Below are positions 18,642-28,217 of a stretch of DNA of 60,911 bases, piece by piece. Every line of letters begins with the position of its first letter. The stretch's first letter is position 1. The position numbers and the translations under genes were made by a program. A model generated the notes under the pieces. It saw only the letters and a list, made by a program, of their open reading frames with translations, was not told where the DNA came from and did no database searches. Origin of the DNA: Gammaproteobacteria bacterium (GTDB taxonomy: Bacteria; Pseudomonadota; Gammaproteobacteria; Xanthomonadales; SZUA-36); the NCBI GenBank assembly GCA_021772935.1, contig JAJFLA010000039.1, positions 1 to 60,911 of the forward strand, written 5' to 3'.

Positions 18642-19673
18642 TTGAAAACCGTCCGTACCTTTACAACCCAATTGGCCTTGGTGTTATTTTCATACTGTCC
18701 GCTTCTCATTGCCGCACCGGAACCCGTCGTACCGGGCGTGGTCGTGGCGCCGGTTGTCGTGCAATCATTCCCATTGTCAGCTGAAGCATTGGGTAATGCA
18801 AGAGCCAATGAATCGGTCGATATCCGCCCAAAAATCACTGCAACATTGGCTGAAATATTGTTTCAGGAAGGTCAAACGGTTGAAACCGGTGATGTGCTGG
18901 TCAAGCTGGATAATCTCGAGCAAGTGGCTGATCTCGCTGCCGCCAAGGCTACATTGGTAGATTCACAGGCACGCTACCAGCGTTCAAGCGAATTATTCAG
19001 TACCAAGGTGGTTGCCGAGTCGCAGTTACTTCAGGATGAAGCTAAGAAAATTGCCGACGAAGCAATGGTTTCAGTCGCCCAGGCACGTATGGCCGATACC
19101 ATTGTGCGAGCACCTTTTACCGGACGAATTGGTCTGCGGCGCGTCTCCCTTGGCAGCCTGGTAGGACCGGGTACTGTAATCACCACACTTGATGATACCG
19201 ATATCATTAAGGTGGACTTCGATCTTCCGGAGGTTTACCTGTCACGGCTGGTGCCGGGTTTGACGGTACGCGCGCGCAGTGCGGCTTGGCCTGACCAGGA
19301 ATTTGTCGGCTCAGTGTCCAGCATGGACACCCGAGTGGACCCGGTCAGCCGCTCCATACGCGTGCGCTCTATCGTGCCTAACAAAGAAGGCTATTTACGA
19401 CCGGGTATGTTTCTTACCGTGACCCTGCTGAATGACAGCATTGAGACATTGATCATTCCGGAACGAGCCCTGATACCAGAGCGTAGTAACCAGTACGTAT
19501 TTGTCGTGGGCGCCGATCAGCTTGCACAAAAACGCGAAGTACGTATCGGCCGAAGACGCACTGGTGAGGTTGAAATTCTTGAAGGCCTTTCAGCAGGAGA
19601 GCTTGTGATCGTCGATGGTACGCAGAAAGCACGTGGCGGGCAGCTTGTAAAAATCCTCAGCAGGCAACCATGA
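18642..19673 (+). CDS. RND efflux periplasmic adaptor subunit (MFP/HlyD family)
   Basis: 343-residue membrane fusion protein linking an inner-membrane RND pump to an outer-membrane channel. It has a signal peptide (residues 1-24), then lipoyl-like halves ESVDIRPKITATLAEIL and GDVLVKLDN, a helical hairpin with AKATLVDSQARYQRS, the second lipoyl half VRAPFTGRIGLRRVSLG, and a beta-barrel ending GQLVKILSR. The start is TTG 18642 with GGA seven bases upstream; no ATG in frame keeps the signal peptide. No lipobox cysteine is seen. Its stop overlaps the pump start (ATGA), a standard adaptor-pump arrangement. Confidence 0.9.
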   Translation: MKTVRTFTTQLALVLFSYCPLLIAAPEPVVPGVVVAPVVVQSFPLSAEALGNARANESVDIRPKITATLAEILFQEGQTVETGDVLVKLDNLEQVADLAAAKATLVDSQARYQRSSELFSTKVVAESQLLQDEAKKIADEAMVSVAQARMADTIVRAPFTGRIGLRRVSLGSLVGPGTVITTLDDTDIIKVDFDLPEVYLSRLVPGLTVRARSAAWPDQEFVGSVSSMDTRVDPVSRSIRVRSIVPNKEGYLRPGMFLTVTLLNDSIETLIIPERALIPERSNQYVFVVGADQLAQKREVRIGRRRTGEVEILEGLSAGELVIVDGTQKARGGQLVKILSRQP

Positions 19674-22600
19674 TCATCTCTGATTATTCGGTTCGCAGAC
19701 CGGTATTTGCCAGTGTTGTCTCCATGTTGCTGATTATCCTGGGACTGGCATCCATGCTGCGTTTGCCAGTGCGTCAATACCCGGATGTGGATGCACCGGT
19801 GGTGTCCATTGAAACACGCTACCGTGGTGCATCGGCGGAGGTCGTGGAAACCAAGGTCACCCAGGTCATCGAAGACCGGATTGCTGGTATTGAAGGAATT
19901 GAAAAGCTAAGCTCTAACAGCCGTGACGAACGCTCCGAAATCCGCATAGAATTCAGTCTCGACCGAGATGTTGAAGCAGCAGCGAATGACATTCGTGACC
20001 GGGTCTCACGGGTGGTCAATCAATTACCAACCGAAGCTGACCCACCGGAAATCGCCAAAGCAGACAACACCAACCGGCCGGTGATGTATCTCAACCTGAC
20101 CTCCGACAGAATGAATGGTCTTGAGATCACCGATTATGCCGATCGCTATCTCGTCGACCGGTTTTCAACCGTACCGGGTGTCGCCAGGGTGCGGATTTCC
20201 GGTGCACGGACCTACGCCATGAGAATCTGGTTAAGCCGCGAGTCTCTGGCGGCACGGCGCCTGACGGTGACAGATATTGAAGACGCTTTACGTTCCGAGA
20301 ATATTGAGCTTCCTGCCGGCCGCCTGGAATCTAAAGACCGAGAATACACACTACGCACAGACACCGGCTTCAATACCGAGGAAGATTTCAAAAACCTGGT
20401 GATTGGTCGTGGAATAGATGGGCAGACCATACGCCTGGGTGAGGTTGCCGATGTTCGGATCGGTGCAGAAAACGACCGCAATGTGGCACGCGCCAATTCG
20501 GTCCCCGCTGTTTCACTCGCAATCGAACAATTATCCAAAGCCAACAGTGTCATGGTGTCTCGTGCCGTGCGCAGTGAAATGGCAGCAGTGGCGCCCGAAC
20601 TACCGCAAGGCATGGTGCTGCAAGTCAATTACGACCGGGCCGAATTTATCGAAGCATCAATGTACGAGGTCTACAAGGCGCTAGCGGTTTCGATAAGCCT
20701 GGTCCTGGTGATTATCTATATTTTCCTGGGCTCCTTACTCGCCACCCTGATTCCAGCGGTTGTAGTACCCGTCTCTGTGATTGCAACATTCATTGTCATG
20801 GCTGCAATGGGTTACACCATCAATGTACTCACCTTACTTGGCCTGGTGTTGGCGATCGGTTTGGTTGTGGATGATGCAATCGTGGTGTTAGAGAATATAT
20901 TCCGACGCATCGAAGCCGGCCAAAAACCGTTACTGGCAGCGATCGATGGCACCAATGAAATCGGTTTTGCAGTCATCGCGACCACCCTTGTGCTGGTAGC
21001 TGTATTTGTTCCGCTATCGTTTATCGAAGGGGATGTTGGTCGTTTGTTCCGAGAGTTTGGTATTACGCTGGCTGCCGCTGTTTTGTTTTCAAGCTTGGTG
21101 GCGCTGACGCTAACACCTATGTTGAGTTCCAAACTTTTACGACGCAGAAAACTCAGAAAAGGACCGGCGGTCGTGGTGGATCGGTTTTTTAGCCGGCTGT
21201 CTGAGCACTACAAACATATACTTGAGAAAGTTATCAAGTGGCCCTGGCTGGTTATGTTGACCGTGGTACTCATATCGATAGTCACCGTTTACCAGATGCA
21301 GCGCTTACCTGCCGAGTACGCACCCAAAGAAGACCGTGGTGCGTTTTTCATCTCGCTCAGGGGCCCCGAAGGATCAACCCTTGAGTATATGGACCAAAGC
21401 ACCAGCGAGATGGAGCGTCTGATTTTGACCAGAACCGGTGAGGGCAAACCGATAAAGCGTTCTTTGACACGTTTGCCCGGTGGTTTCGGAAACTCTTCCG
21501 TCAACAGTTCGATCATTATTGTGTTGCTGGAACACTGGGATAAGCGCAGTCAACGTGATTCTGAAATTGCCGCCTGGGTATCCAGCCAGGCAAATAACAT
21601 CCCAGGGGCACGTATATTTGCACGCACACCACAGGCCCTTGGAATTCGCGGCAATGGCAGCCCGATAGAGTTGGTGCTTGGTGGACCCGACTATCAACAG
21701 CTCAAACAATGGCGTGACAAGATGGTGGTAGCGATGGAGGCAATGCCTGAGTTGATCGAGGTAGACAGCGATTTTCAGGAAACCAAACCACAGATGAAGA
21801 TAAGCGTTGACCGGGATCGTGCTGCGGTGCTGGGGGTCTCCTTGTCTACGGTGGGCCGGACGCTTGAAACCATGTTGGGCTCGAGAATTGTGACCACCTA
21901 CGTAGATCGAGGCCGTGAGTACAATGTCGTCTTAATGGGTGAAGACAAGGCTCGTTCCTCTACTGACGACCTGAGCAACTTATACGTCCGTTCTTCATTG
22001 ACTAATGGTCTGGTGCCATTGTCCAACCTCATCAAAATTACCGAACACGCCGGCCCACCCGAGCTGCGCCGTCATGACCGGATGCGCTCTATCACACTAC
22101 AGGCTGGACTGGCCGATGGCGTTAAACTGGGTGAAGCGATTGATAAACTGTATGCACTCGCGTCTGCAACCTTGCCAGCGAGCGCACGTCTGAGTTGGGA
22201 CGGAGAAAGCAAAGAATACCTGGATTCCGGCAGTTCTTTATACCTGACTTTCGGCATGGCTTTATTGATCGTTTTCCTGGTGCTGGCAGCTCAGTTTGAA
22301 AGCTTCATCAACCCCCTGATCATTATGGTAACTGTACCTCTGGCATTAATGGGTGCGGTTCTGGGTCTTTGGGTCTATGCCGGATCAGTGAACGTTTTCA
22401 GCCAGATCGGCGTGATCTTACTGGTCGGTCTATCTGCCAAGAACGGGGTCTTGATAGTTGAATTTGCCAACCAGTTACGAGATCGCGGCAATGAATTCTG
22501 CAGTGCGGTGGTCGAGGCCGCGACAGTTCGTTTGCGCCCAATTCTCATGACCAGTGCAGCAACCACATTTGGTGCACTACCACTGTTACTGGCATCTGGT

Positions 22601-22822
22601 GCAGGTGCCGAATCCAGGCAACCCATCGGCATCGTTGTTGTATTCGGTGTCGCGATTTCCGCTGTACTGACTCTTTTTGTAGTACCGGCCTTGTATGTAT
22701 TGTTTGCGCGACGGACGCATTCACCTCAGCACATGTCGTTAATTATTAACAAACTACGTCTGGGCATCGGCGCTGACAACCCAACCGACTCAAACCTGGA
22801 AACACGGAAAAATAGAACCTGA
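19670..22822 (+). CDS. RND multidrug-type efflux pump (HAE1 family)
   Basis: 1050-residue proton-driven inner-membrane transporter of the AcrB/MexB/HAE-1 superfamily. TM1 begins SDYSVRRPVFASVVSMLL; TM4 carries LAIGLVVDDAIVVLEN with the paired aspartates of proton relay; a second repeat holds FVPLSFIEG and GVILLVGLSAKNGVLIVEFA. The family length is about 1030-1050, so it is intact. The QYPDVDAPVV motif places it with MdtB/MexF-like or metal-independent drug pumps, but the substrate cannot be predicted. No outer-membrane factor or regulator is adjacent, so it must borrow a TolC-type channel encoded elsewhere. Confidence 0.94.
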   Translation: MIISDYSVRRPVFASVVSMLLIILGLASMLRLPVRQYPDVDAPVVSIETRYRGASAEVVETKVTQVIEDRIAGIEGIEKLSSNSRDERSEIRIEFSLDRDVEAAANDIRDRVSRVVNQLPTEADPPEIAKADNTNRPVMYLNLTSDRMNGLEITDYADRYLVDRFSTVPGVARVRISGARTYAMRIWLSRESLAARRLTVTDIEDALRSENIELPAGRLESKDREYTLRTDTGFNTEEDFKNLVIGRGIDGQTIRLGEVADVRIGAENDRNVARANSVPAVSLAIEQLSKANSVMVSRAVRSEMAAVAPELPQGMVLQVNYDRAEFIEASMYEVYKALAVSISLVLVIIYIFLGSLLATLIPAVVVPVSVIATFIVMAAMGYTINVLTLLGLVLAIGLVVDDAIVVLENIFRRIEAGQKPLLAAIDGTNEIGFAVIATTLVLVAVFVPLSFIEGDVGRLFREFGITLAAAVLFSSLVALTLTPMLSSKLLRRRKLRKGPAVVVDRFFSRLSEHYKHILEKVIKWPWLVMLTVVLISIVTVYQMQRLPAEYAPKEDRGAFFISLRGPEGSTLEYMDQSTSEMERLILTRTGEGKPIKRSLTRLPGGFGNSSVNSSIIIVLLEHWDKRSQRDSEIAAWVSSQANNIPGARIFARTPQALGIRGNGSPIELVLGGPDYQQLKQWRDKMVVAMEAMPELIEVDSDFQETKPQMKISVDRDRAAVLGVSLSTVGRTLETMLGSRIVTTYVDRGREYNVVLMGEDKARSSTDDLSNLYVRSSLTNGLVPLSNLIKITEHAGPPELRRHDRMRSITLQAGLADGVKLGEAIDKLYALASATLPASARLSWDGESKEYLDSGSSLYLTFGMALLIVFLVLAAQFESFINPLIIMVTVPLALMGAVLGLWVYAGSVNVFSQIGVILLVGLSAKNGVLIVEFANQLRDRGNEFCSAVVEAATVRLRPILMTSAATTFGALPLLLASGAGAESRQPIGIVVVFGVAISAVLTLFVVPALYVLFARRTHSPQHMSLIINKLRLGIGADNPTDSNLETRKNRT

Positions 22823-22860
22823 AACCAGCTATGGACACTCCTGTCTGATGGTCTTCAACC

Positions 22861-22985
22861 CGGCTATTTTGGCAGAGAGCACTGGTCTTGGGGGGAGAGT
22901 TGAATACTCTATGACGTCACCGTTTATCGTAGCTCATTAGTGGAACTCCATGAGCTTCGTTGGTAACGCATGGCCAAAATAGCCG
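22861..22985. repeat. Long inverted repeat enclosing two hairpins
   Basis: CGGCTATTTTGGC (22861-22873) pairs perfectly with its complement at 22973-22985. Inside are AGAGT-N5-ACTCT (22896-22910) and AGCTCAT-N12-ATGAGCT (22931-22956). The predicted fold is a three-way junction lying between two convergent genes. It may be a bidirectional termination structure, a palindromic interspersed repeat or a structured RNA; there is no T-tract. The rest of the 279-base gap shows no gene. Confidence 0.5.
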
Positions 22986-23101
22986 AACCGAAGTCATTGA
23001 ATTTTATTCGTTGTAATATAAGACCTGATGTATACAAAAAAACATTCAGAAAGCGTACTTTGCTTATGCTCAAATCCAACCGGTTTAAGAAACACACCAG
23101 A

Positions 23102-23854
23102 TCACTTACCACCCGCAAGATCAATAAAGCTGCCAGTTGAATAGGATGCTTCTGCGGATGATAACCAGTAGATTGCGTTTGCAACTTCTTCCGCTGTACC
23201 CCCTCTTTTCATGGGTATCAATTCTTTAACACGGGCAACACGCTCAGGCTCGCCGCCATCAGCATGCATATTTGTGTCGATAAACCCCGGACGAACACAA
23301 TTGACGCGGATACCTTCGGTAGCAAGCTCCAAAGAAAGCCCTGTCGTGAGGGTGTCAATGGCACCTTTGGAGGCAGCATAATCTATGTATTCACCTGGGG
23401 CCCCAAGCCTTGAAGCTGCTGAAGAAACATTAACGATCGAGCCACCCTTGCCACCATTTTTTGTTGACATACGCTTAATTGCTTCACGACTACATAAGAA
23501 ATACCCCGTGACATTGGTGCTTAGTATTTTATTGATACGAATACCATCCATTTCCTCCAGACGCATTTGGGGCAATAACATACCGGCGTTATTGACCAAT
23601 GCCGAAATTTCACCCAGGGTTTCATCGACGATCTTGAATAATCGAATGACATCTGCTTCTACCGAAATATCGGCTTTAATTGTGATACAACTCACACCCT
23701 GTTTTCGTATTCCATCAGCCACCAGATCGGCCGATTCGCTGTTTTGTTTGTAGTTGATACAAACTGCATATTGATTGGCCGCAAAAAGCCTGGCCGTCGC
23801 TGCTCCAATACCACGACTGGCACCTGTTACTACAACTACTTTTTCAGGTCTCAA
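23102..23854 (-). CDS. SDR family NAD(P)-dependent oxidoreductase
   Basis: 250-residue classical short-chain dehydrogenase. Cofactor motif VVTGASRGIGAATARL, structural NNAG (ALVNNAGMLL), catalytic Ser in NVSSAASR and the YxxxK pair at Y159/K163 (DYAASKGAID) are all present, and PGFIDTNMHADG resembles FabG-type loops. The start is TTG 23854, chosen because AAGGAG sits seven bases before it. It is the last gene of an operon with an aldehyde dehydrogenase and an acetolactate-synthase-like enzyme. An acetoin/diacetyl or related carbonyl reductase role fits the context, but the substrate is not determined by sequence. Confidence 0.88.
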   Translation of the reverse strand: MRPEKVVVVTGASRGIGAATARLFAANQYAVCINYKQNSESADLVADGIRKQGVSCITIKADISVEADVIRLFKIVDETLGEISALVNNAGMLLPQMRLEEMDGIRINKILSTNVTGYFLCSREAIKRMSTKNGGKGGSIVNVSSAASRLGAPGEYIDYAASKGAIDTLTTGLSLELATEGIRVNCVRPGFIDTNMHADGGEPERVARVKELIPMKRGGTAEEVANAIYWLSSAEASYSTGSFIDLAGGK

Positions 23855-23870
23855 CTTGGGCTCCTTTTCG

Positions 23871-25262
23871 CTACAAAACTGTACTCTTGAACACCATTAG
23901 TTTTTCGCGGGTCATTTCATGCATGGAATATTGAATCCCACCCATACCGATACCTGAAGAATCCCTACCCCCAAACGGCATCCAGTCAACACGAAAAGCG
24001 GTGTGATCATTGACCATCACTGCAGTAGCATTCAGCTGCTTGACTGCATCCAGCGCGGTATCCAGCTTGTTGGTAAAAATCGATGCCTGAAATGCATAAG
24101 GCAAAGCATTGGCACGTTCGATCGCTTGCTGCCGGTCGGTGTAGGAATATACACAAACCACTGGCCCGAAAATTTCCATTCGGGAAACATTGGCATCTTC
24201 CGGTGGGTTCAACAACACGGTCGGTGCATAACAACTGTCGGATATCCTGTGGCCACCACAAACGACCGTAGCACCCTGCTTTCTGGCCTGGTTGACCCAA
24301 CGCTCAACCCGATCAACTTCACGTGGCAAAATCAACGGGCCAACTTCAGTTCTCTCATCCAGAGGATCACCCACTACCAGTTTTAAGGCTCTAAGGGCCA
24401 ACTGTTGAGTAAGTTTGTCACAAATATCCGCATGGGCAAATATCCTCTGCACCGACACACAGACTTGACCGGCGTGGTAAAACCCCCCTTTGAGCAAACT
24501 ATCCAGCATCGGTTCAAAGTCCGCGTCTGCTTCAACCACTACCGGTGCAGCACCGCCATGTTCCAATGCGCAACGTGTGCCGGGTGACAATTTGGAACGC
24601 AAAAACCAACCCACGTTAGCCGAGCCAATAAATGACAAATAATTGATACGCTCATCGGTGACCAGCTTTTCCGAAGTCTCGTTGTCACACACCAGGCTTT
24701 GACACCAGCCCTCTGGCAACCCCGCCTGTGAGAGAATCTCCACAAACTTTAAACAGGACAATGGCGTCGTTAGCGCCGGTTTAATAATCACTGGTGAGCC
24801 AACCGCAATCGCAGGTACGACCTGGTGGATAATCAAATTCAGCGGATGATTGAAGGCACTAATGGAGACCACAACACCAATGGGTTCACGGGTTGTGAAC
24901 GCCAACCGATTCACAGATGACTCGGTTTGCCCCATGGGAACCTGCTCACCCTTGATCTGGGCGATGTGCTCAATGGCCAGTTTTACACCATTGATAGCGC
25001 GTAATACCTCGACCCTTGAATCCATTAAAGGTTTGCCGCCTTCCTCAGCTGCAAGTCGGATCAATTCATCGCTTTGGCCATTCATGATTTGCACAACCTT
25101 TTCCAGGATTGCGATCCGCTGCCAGGCAGGTAACCATCGTGTTTGATCCTTAAAAAGCCCATGGGCGAGGTGCAGCGCACTTTCCACATCACCAGCATTG
25201 TGGAGAGGAATTTCTTTGATGACAGAGCCATCAAATGGCCGGGTTACCTGTAACGAATGCAT
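23871..25262 (-). CDS. Aldehyde dehydrogenase family protein
   Basis: 463-residue NAD(P)-dependent aldehyde dehydrogenase. The general base Glu234 lies in ALEHGGAAP and the nucleophile Cys268 in HAGQVCVSVQRIF; EIFGPVVCVYSY and PFGGRDSSGIGMGG are typical C-terminal blocks. I start at ATG 25262, which has AGGAG at good spacing; in-frame codons further upstream lack a signal. The QVCVSVQR context resembles lactaldehyde/succinate-semialdehyde-like members rather than betaine aldehyde dehydrogenases (recalled). It sits 14 bases after the ThDP enzyme and 16 before the SDR, so the three probably act in one pathway that generates and oxidises an aldehyde. Confidence 0.9.
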   Translation of the reverse strand: MHSLQVTRPFDGSVIKEIPLHNAGDVESALHLAHGLFKDQTRWLPAWQRIAILEKVVQIMNGQSDELIRLAAEEGGKPLMDSRVEVLRAINGVKLAIEHIAQIKGEQVPMGQTESSVNRLAFTTREPIGVVVSISAFNHPLNLIIHQVVPAIAVGSPVIIKPALTTPLSCLKFVEILSQAGLPEGWCQSLVCDNETSEKLVTDERINYLSFIGSANVGWFLRSKLSPGTRCALEHGGAAPVVVEADADFEPMLDSLLKGGFYHAGQVCVSVQRIFAHADICDKLTQQLALRALKLVVGDPLDERTEVGPLILPREVDRVERWVNQARKQGATVVCGGHRISDSCYAPTVLLNPPEDANVSRMEIFGPVVCVYSYTDRQQAIERANALPYAFQASIFTNKLDTALDAVKQLNATAVMVNDHTAFRVDWMPFGGRDSSGIGMGGIQYSMHEMTREKLMVFKSTVL

Positions 25263-25276
25263 AGCGGACTCCTGGG

Positions 25277-26917
25277 CTAAATAATACAAGCCGAATCTTT
25301 GATGAGTACATTCAAAATAGAATGATTCAGAGAATAATCTACTGGTAAATCTATAACATGAACACCACTGCTGCCCAGCGCAAGACTCAACATACTTTGG
25401 AATTGAGATGCATTTTCAGGCCGGTGTCCAATCGCACCAAAGCTCTCAGCATATTTAACAAAATCTGGATTATTGTAATCCAGGCCAAAATTCTCGAACC
25501 CCATGCCTTCCTGCTTCCACTTGATCATTCCATAGGCACTGTCATTCAGAATGATGACCACCAGATCGAGATTAAGCCGCACGGCTGTTTCCAGCTCCTG
25601 CGAATTCATCATGAAACCGCCATCGCCATTGACGGAAACAACCCTCTTGTCAGGGTTCAGCAGTTTAGCTGCCATCGCAGAAGGCAATCCAGCACCCATG
25701 GTCGCCAGCGCATTATCCAGTAACAGGGTGTTGGCCTGATAACATTTATAGTTCCGTGCAAACCAGATTTTATAAACACCATTATCAAGCGTCACGATGT
25801 CATCCTGAGCCAATTGATCTCTCAGTATGCTGACCAGGCGCTGGGGCAACATCGGGAAGCGGTCATCTTCAAAGTATTTCGTGAGGTGGTGTTCAACTTC
25901 ATCTTTAACCCGGGCAAAATATGAAAAATCAAGCCCAGGATTGATATTGATTTTAGCCGTTATCTGCTGAACAGATGTGGAAATGTCTCCGACCACATTC
26001 AGTTGCGGGAAATAAACATCATCCAAATGGGCTGCAAAGAAATTAACATGAATGACGGTTTTTCCACCTTTTTCCATGAAAAAGGGTGGTTTCTCAATCA
26101 CATCATGACCAACATTGATAATCAGGTCGGCTCTTTCAATAGCACAGTGAAGAAAATCATGGTCTGACAAAGCGGCTGTACCGAGGAATTTTTCATGTCT
26201 TTCATCGATCACACCTTTGCCCAGCTGGGTGTTGAAAAAATAAATCCCGGTCTTGTCCACCAGTTCTTTCAGGGCCTGGCCAGTAGCTTTCCGATTAGCG
26301 CCGGCGCCAATGAGTAGCAAGGGTCTCTGTGCCGCTTCAATCATAGCCACAGCCTGATCAATCGCCAGCTTATCTGCGTGTGGTCGACGACTGCCGACAA
26401 CATCAAACAAACTCGCATCGGTTTCCTCATCAGCAATGTCTTCCGGCAGTTCGATATAAACAGCACCCGGTCTTTCTTCAATCGCAATCCGAAATGCGTC
26501 TCTTACTATTGAAGGGATGTTGCCACCGTCAACCACTTGTGTGGAATACTTGGTAATCGGTCGCATCAGACCGACTACGTCGACAATTTGAAAACGTCCT
26601 TGTTTGCTTTTCTTGATGGGTTTTTGTCCAGCCAGCATCACCATGGGCATGGCCCCCAGTTGAGCATAGGCCGCGGCTGTTACAAAATTGGTGGCTCCCG
26701 GACCCAGTGTGGACAGGCATACCCCCGGTTTACCGGTCAAGCGACCATAGCTTGCTGCCATAAACCCCGCCGCTTGCTCATGCCGGGTTAATATCAGTTG
26801 AATGCTGGAACCAATCAGCGAATTCAAAAAATCCAGGTTTTCTTCACCGGGTATTCCAAAAATATACTCAACACCCTCGTTTTCGAGGGCCTTTACCATT
26901 AAATCGGAAGACTTCAT
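25277..26917 (-). CDS. ThDP-dependent acetolactate synthase large-subunit-like enzyme
   Basis: 546-residue member of the ThDP enzyme family (AHAS/AlsS group). The proton-relay Glu47 is in TRHEQAAGFMA, the PYR domain reads LSTLGPGATNFVTAAAYA, the FAD/central domain follows, and the ThDP/Mg motif is VNGDGGFMMNSQEL with ILND at its end. The start is ATG 26917 with AGAGAA upstream. No small regulatory subunit gene is adjacent, which favours a catabolic AlsS-like or other 2-oxoacid carboligase/decarboxylase rather than biosynthetic IlvB. With an aldehyde dehydrogenase and SDR it forms an operon; similar trios occur in other proteobacteria (recalled), but the substrate is unknown. Confidence 0.87.
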   Translation of the reverse strand: MKSSDLMVKALENEGVEYIFGIPGEENLDFLNSLIGSSIQLILTRHEQAAGFMAASYGRLTGKPGVCLSTLGPGATNFVTAAAYAQLGAMPMVMLAGQKPIKKSKQGRFQIVDVVGLMRPITKYSTQVVDGGNIPSIVRDAFRIAIEERPGAVYIELPEDIADEETDASLFDVVGSRRPHADKLAIDQAVAMIEAAQRPLLLIGAGANRKATGQALKELVDKTGIYFFNTQLGKGVIDERHEKFLGTAALSDHDFLHCAIERADLIINVGHDVIEKPPFFMEKGGKTVIHVNFFAAHLDDVYFPQLNVVGDISTSVQQITAKININPGLDFSYFARVKDEVEHHLTKYFEDDRFPMLPQRLVSILRDQLAQDDIVTLDNGVYKIWFARNYKCYQANTLLLDNALATMGAGLPSAMAAKLLNPDKRVVSVNGDGGFMMNSQELETAVRLNLDLVVIILNDSAYGMIKWKQEGMGFENFGLDYNNPDFVKYAESFGAIGHRPENASQFQSMLSLALGSSGVHVIDLPVDYSLNHSILNVLIKDSACII

Positions 26918-27014
26918 TAGTTTCTCTTTGTCATGTTTGCATTTAAAGACATGTTGTAGCACTACTTAATACACAGAGTAGGTTTAGATAACGGGCGGAC
27001 ATCAATGTTATCCG

Positions 27015-27185
27015 TCACTCAGCCAGATTAGCTTCAGCGACTTCAAAACCTGAGTTGCTTGTTGTCAACTGACTGTTGATGATAAAACCACCTTTTGCTT
27101 CAAGCTATTGTGTTTCTTTGTTACGAATCAAAGGGCCACTCTGCCAGGCATCTTCAAATTCCGTGCGCAATTCAAACTTTTTATA
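27015..27185 (-). pseudogene. Possible remnant of a C-terminal coding region
   Basis: In the 400-base gap between the ThDP gene and the DUF3179 gene, one minus-strand frame reads as protein-like sequence: FELRTEFEDAWQSGPLIRN, then a TAG at 27105-27107, then LEAKGGFIINSQLTTSNSG and AEANLAE before a TGA at 27015. It has no start codon or upstream extension. The protein-like composition across a stop suggests a decayed 3' end of a gene, but I do not recognise the family and it may be chance. The rest of the gap shows no gene. Confidence 0.25.
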
Positions 27186-27249
27186 TTAACCATTGATGAA
27201 GGTTTGAACGATTTGGTTACACACACATGAAACGATAAGAAGACGACCC

Positions 27250-27273
27250 ATCGCCACCCGTATACGGGGCGAT
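27250..27273 (-). terminator. Hairpin after the DUF3179 gene
   Basis: ATCGCC-A-CCCGTATACGGG-GCGAT forms a near-perfect stem about 45 bases past the minus-strand stop at 27318. No clean T-tract follows (only a TCTTCTT patch), so termination is plausible rather than certain. Confidence 0.4.
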
Positions 27274-27317
27274 TGAATCAATCCCAACTTCACTCAGATC
27301 AAGTCCGAGTCTGGTGG

Positions 27318-28217
27318 TCAATTCAGACTGGCCGTAAATACACTGGTGGCAGGGTGTGTTTTCCGCCAACTGGCCAAATCAGTGATGGTGACCGCGACGT
27401 TCTTTGAAGTGACAAACATTTGCTGCTCGACATTGAAAGTTACATCCAGCTTTTGTTGGCCGACATCCAGGGTCACTTTACCACCTGCGTGCAATACTTC
27501 CGAAGCCGGAATGGCGATAGCCTGATTGTCTACCATTAAGCCAACCACAGGCGTATATGGATGAATTTGTTCAACGGTAATGCGTAAACCAGAAAAAACA
27601 CTCTCACCAAGTGCCGATGTGTCGTTGGGCGTAAACCGGTAGTCAATACCGGTCACCCTGTCAGGTGCGGCTACGACCAGTGAGCCTGGATATCGTTTCA
27701 ACCAGGATCCCAGAGTTATGGTCTCATTCTTGATGGAAGTCAGTGTGGTATTTTTCATTGGGCCAGCAACCGCAGAGTCCGTGCCCCATGACCATAATGA
27801 TTTTGTCTCATTGTCAAACAGCAACATATCAAATTGATAAAGCAATCCAGAAGCATTAAATGTAAGTACATCATCCCCAATTGAGCGTTCATACAACATA
27901 CCCGAACCACATATTTGACAGAAAACAACCACGACGGCTTGATCCCCAATGGTGTCATTAAGTATCCAATGCCACATCAATACGGCCAATGGATATGCGA
28001 CTGCCTGACCATCAACGACGGCCCCAATCACATAGGTGTTTTCGCTCCAGACACCCGGTGCCGTGACGTGTTTAATATCCGTAATGGCAGCCCGATTGCT
28101 TGCACGTTCGGTCACTTTTACAACTTGTAACGTACCGGTATCAAGCCCGTTATGTTGGGCCGCCGCCGCGCTAAGTGACAGCACTGTAAACAGCACACTT
28201 ATGATTGTCTTTTTCAA
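27318..28217 (-). CDS. DUF3179 domain-containing secreted protein
   Basis: 299-residue protein with a signal peptide (ISVLFTVLSLSAAAA) followed by a DUF3179 domain. Diagnostic stretches are VVVFCQICGSGMLYERSI (CxxC-type Cys pair), LTFNASGLLYQFDMLLFDNE and TKSLWSWGTD. I start at TTG 28217 because AGAGG lies about ten bases upstream and the signal peptide then begins properly; an earlier start adds 19 residues of poor signal character. The function of DUF3179 is not established; the conserved cysteine block suggests redox or metal chemistry in the periplasm, which is inference. It stands alone between the ThDP operon and fadE. Confidence 0.85.
   Translation of the reverse strand: MKKTIISVLFTVLSLSAAAAQHNGLDTGTLQVVKVTERASNRAAITDIKHVTAPGVWSENTYVIGAVVDGQAVAYPLAVLMWHWILNDTIGDQAVVVVFCQICGSGMLYERSIGDDVLTFNASGLLYQFDMLLFDNETKSLWSWGTDSAVAGPMKNTTLTSIKNETITLGSWLKRYPGSLVVAAPDRVTGIDYRFTPNDTSALGESVFSGLRITVEQIHPYTPVVGLMVDNQAIAIPASEVLHAGGKVTLDVGQQKLDVTFNVEQQMFVTSKNVAVTITDLASWRKTHPATSVFTASLN

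Noticed and set aside
18283-18645. A 120-codon plus-strand reading frame before the RND adaptor gene
   Set aside because: No ribosome site, no family resemblance, and it runs into the start of a certain gene; treated as chance.
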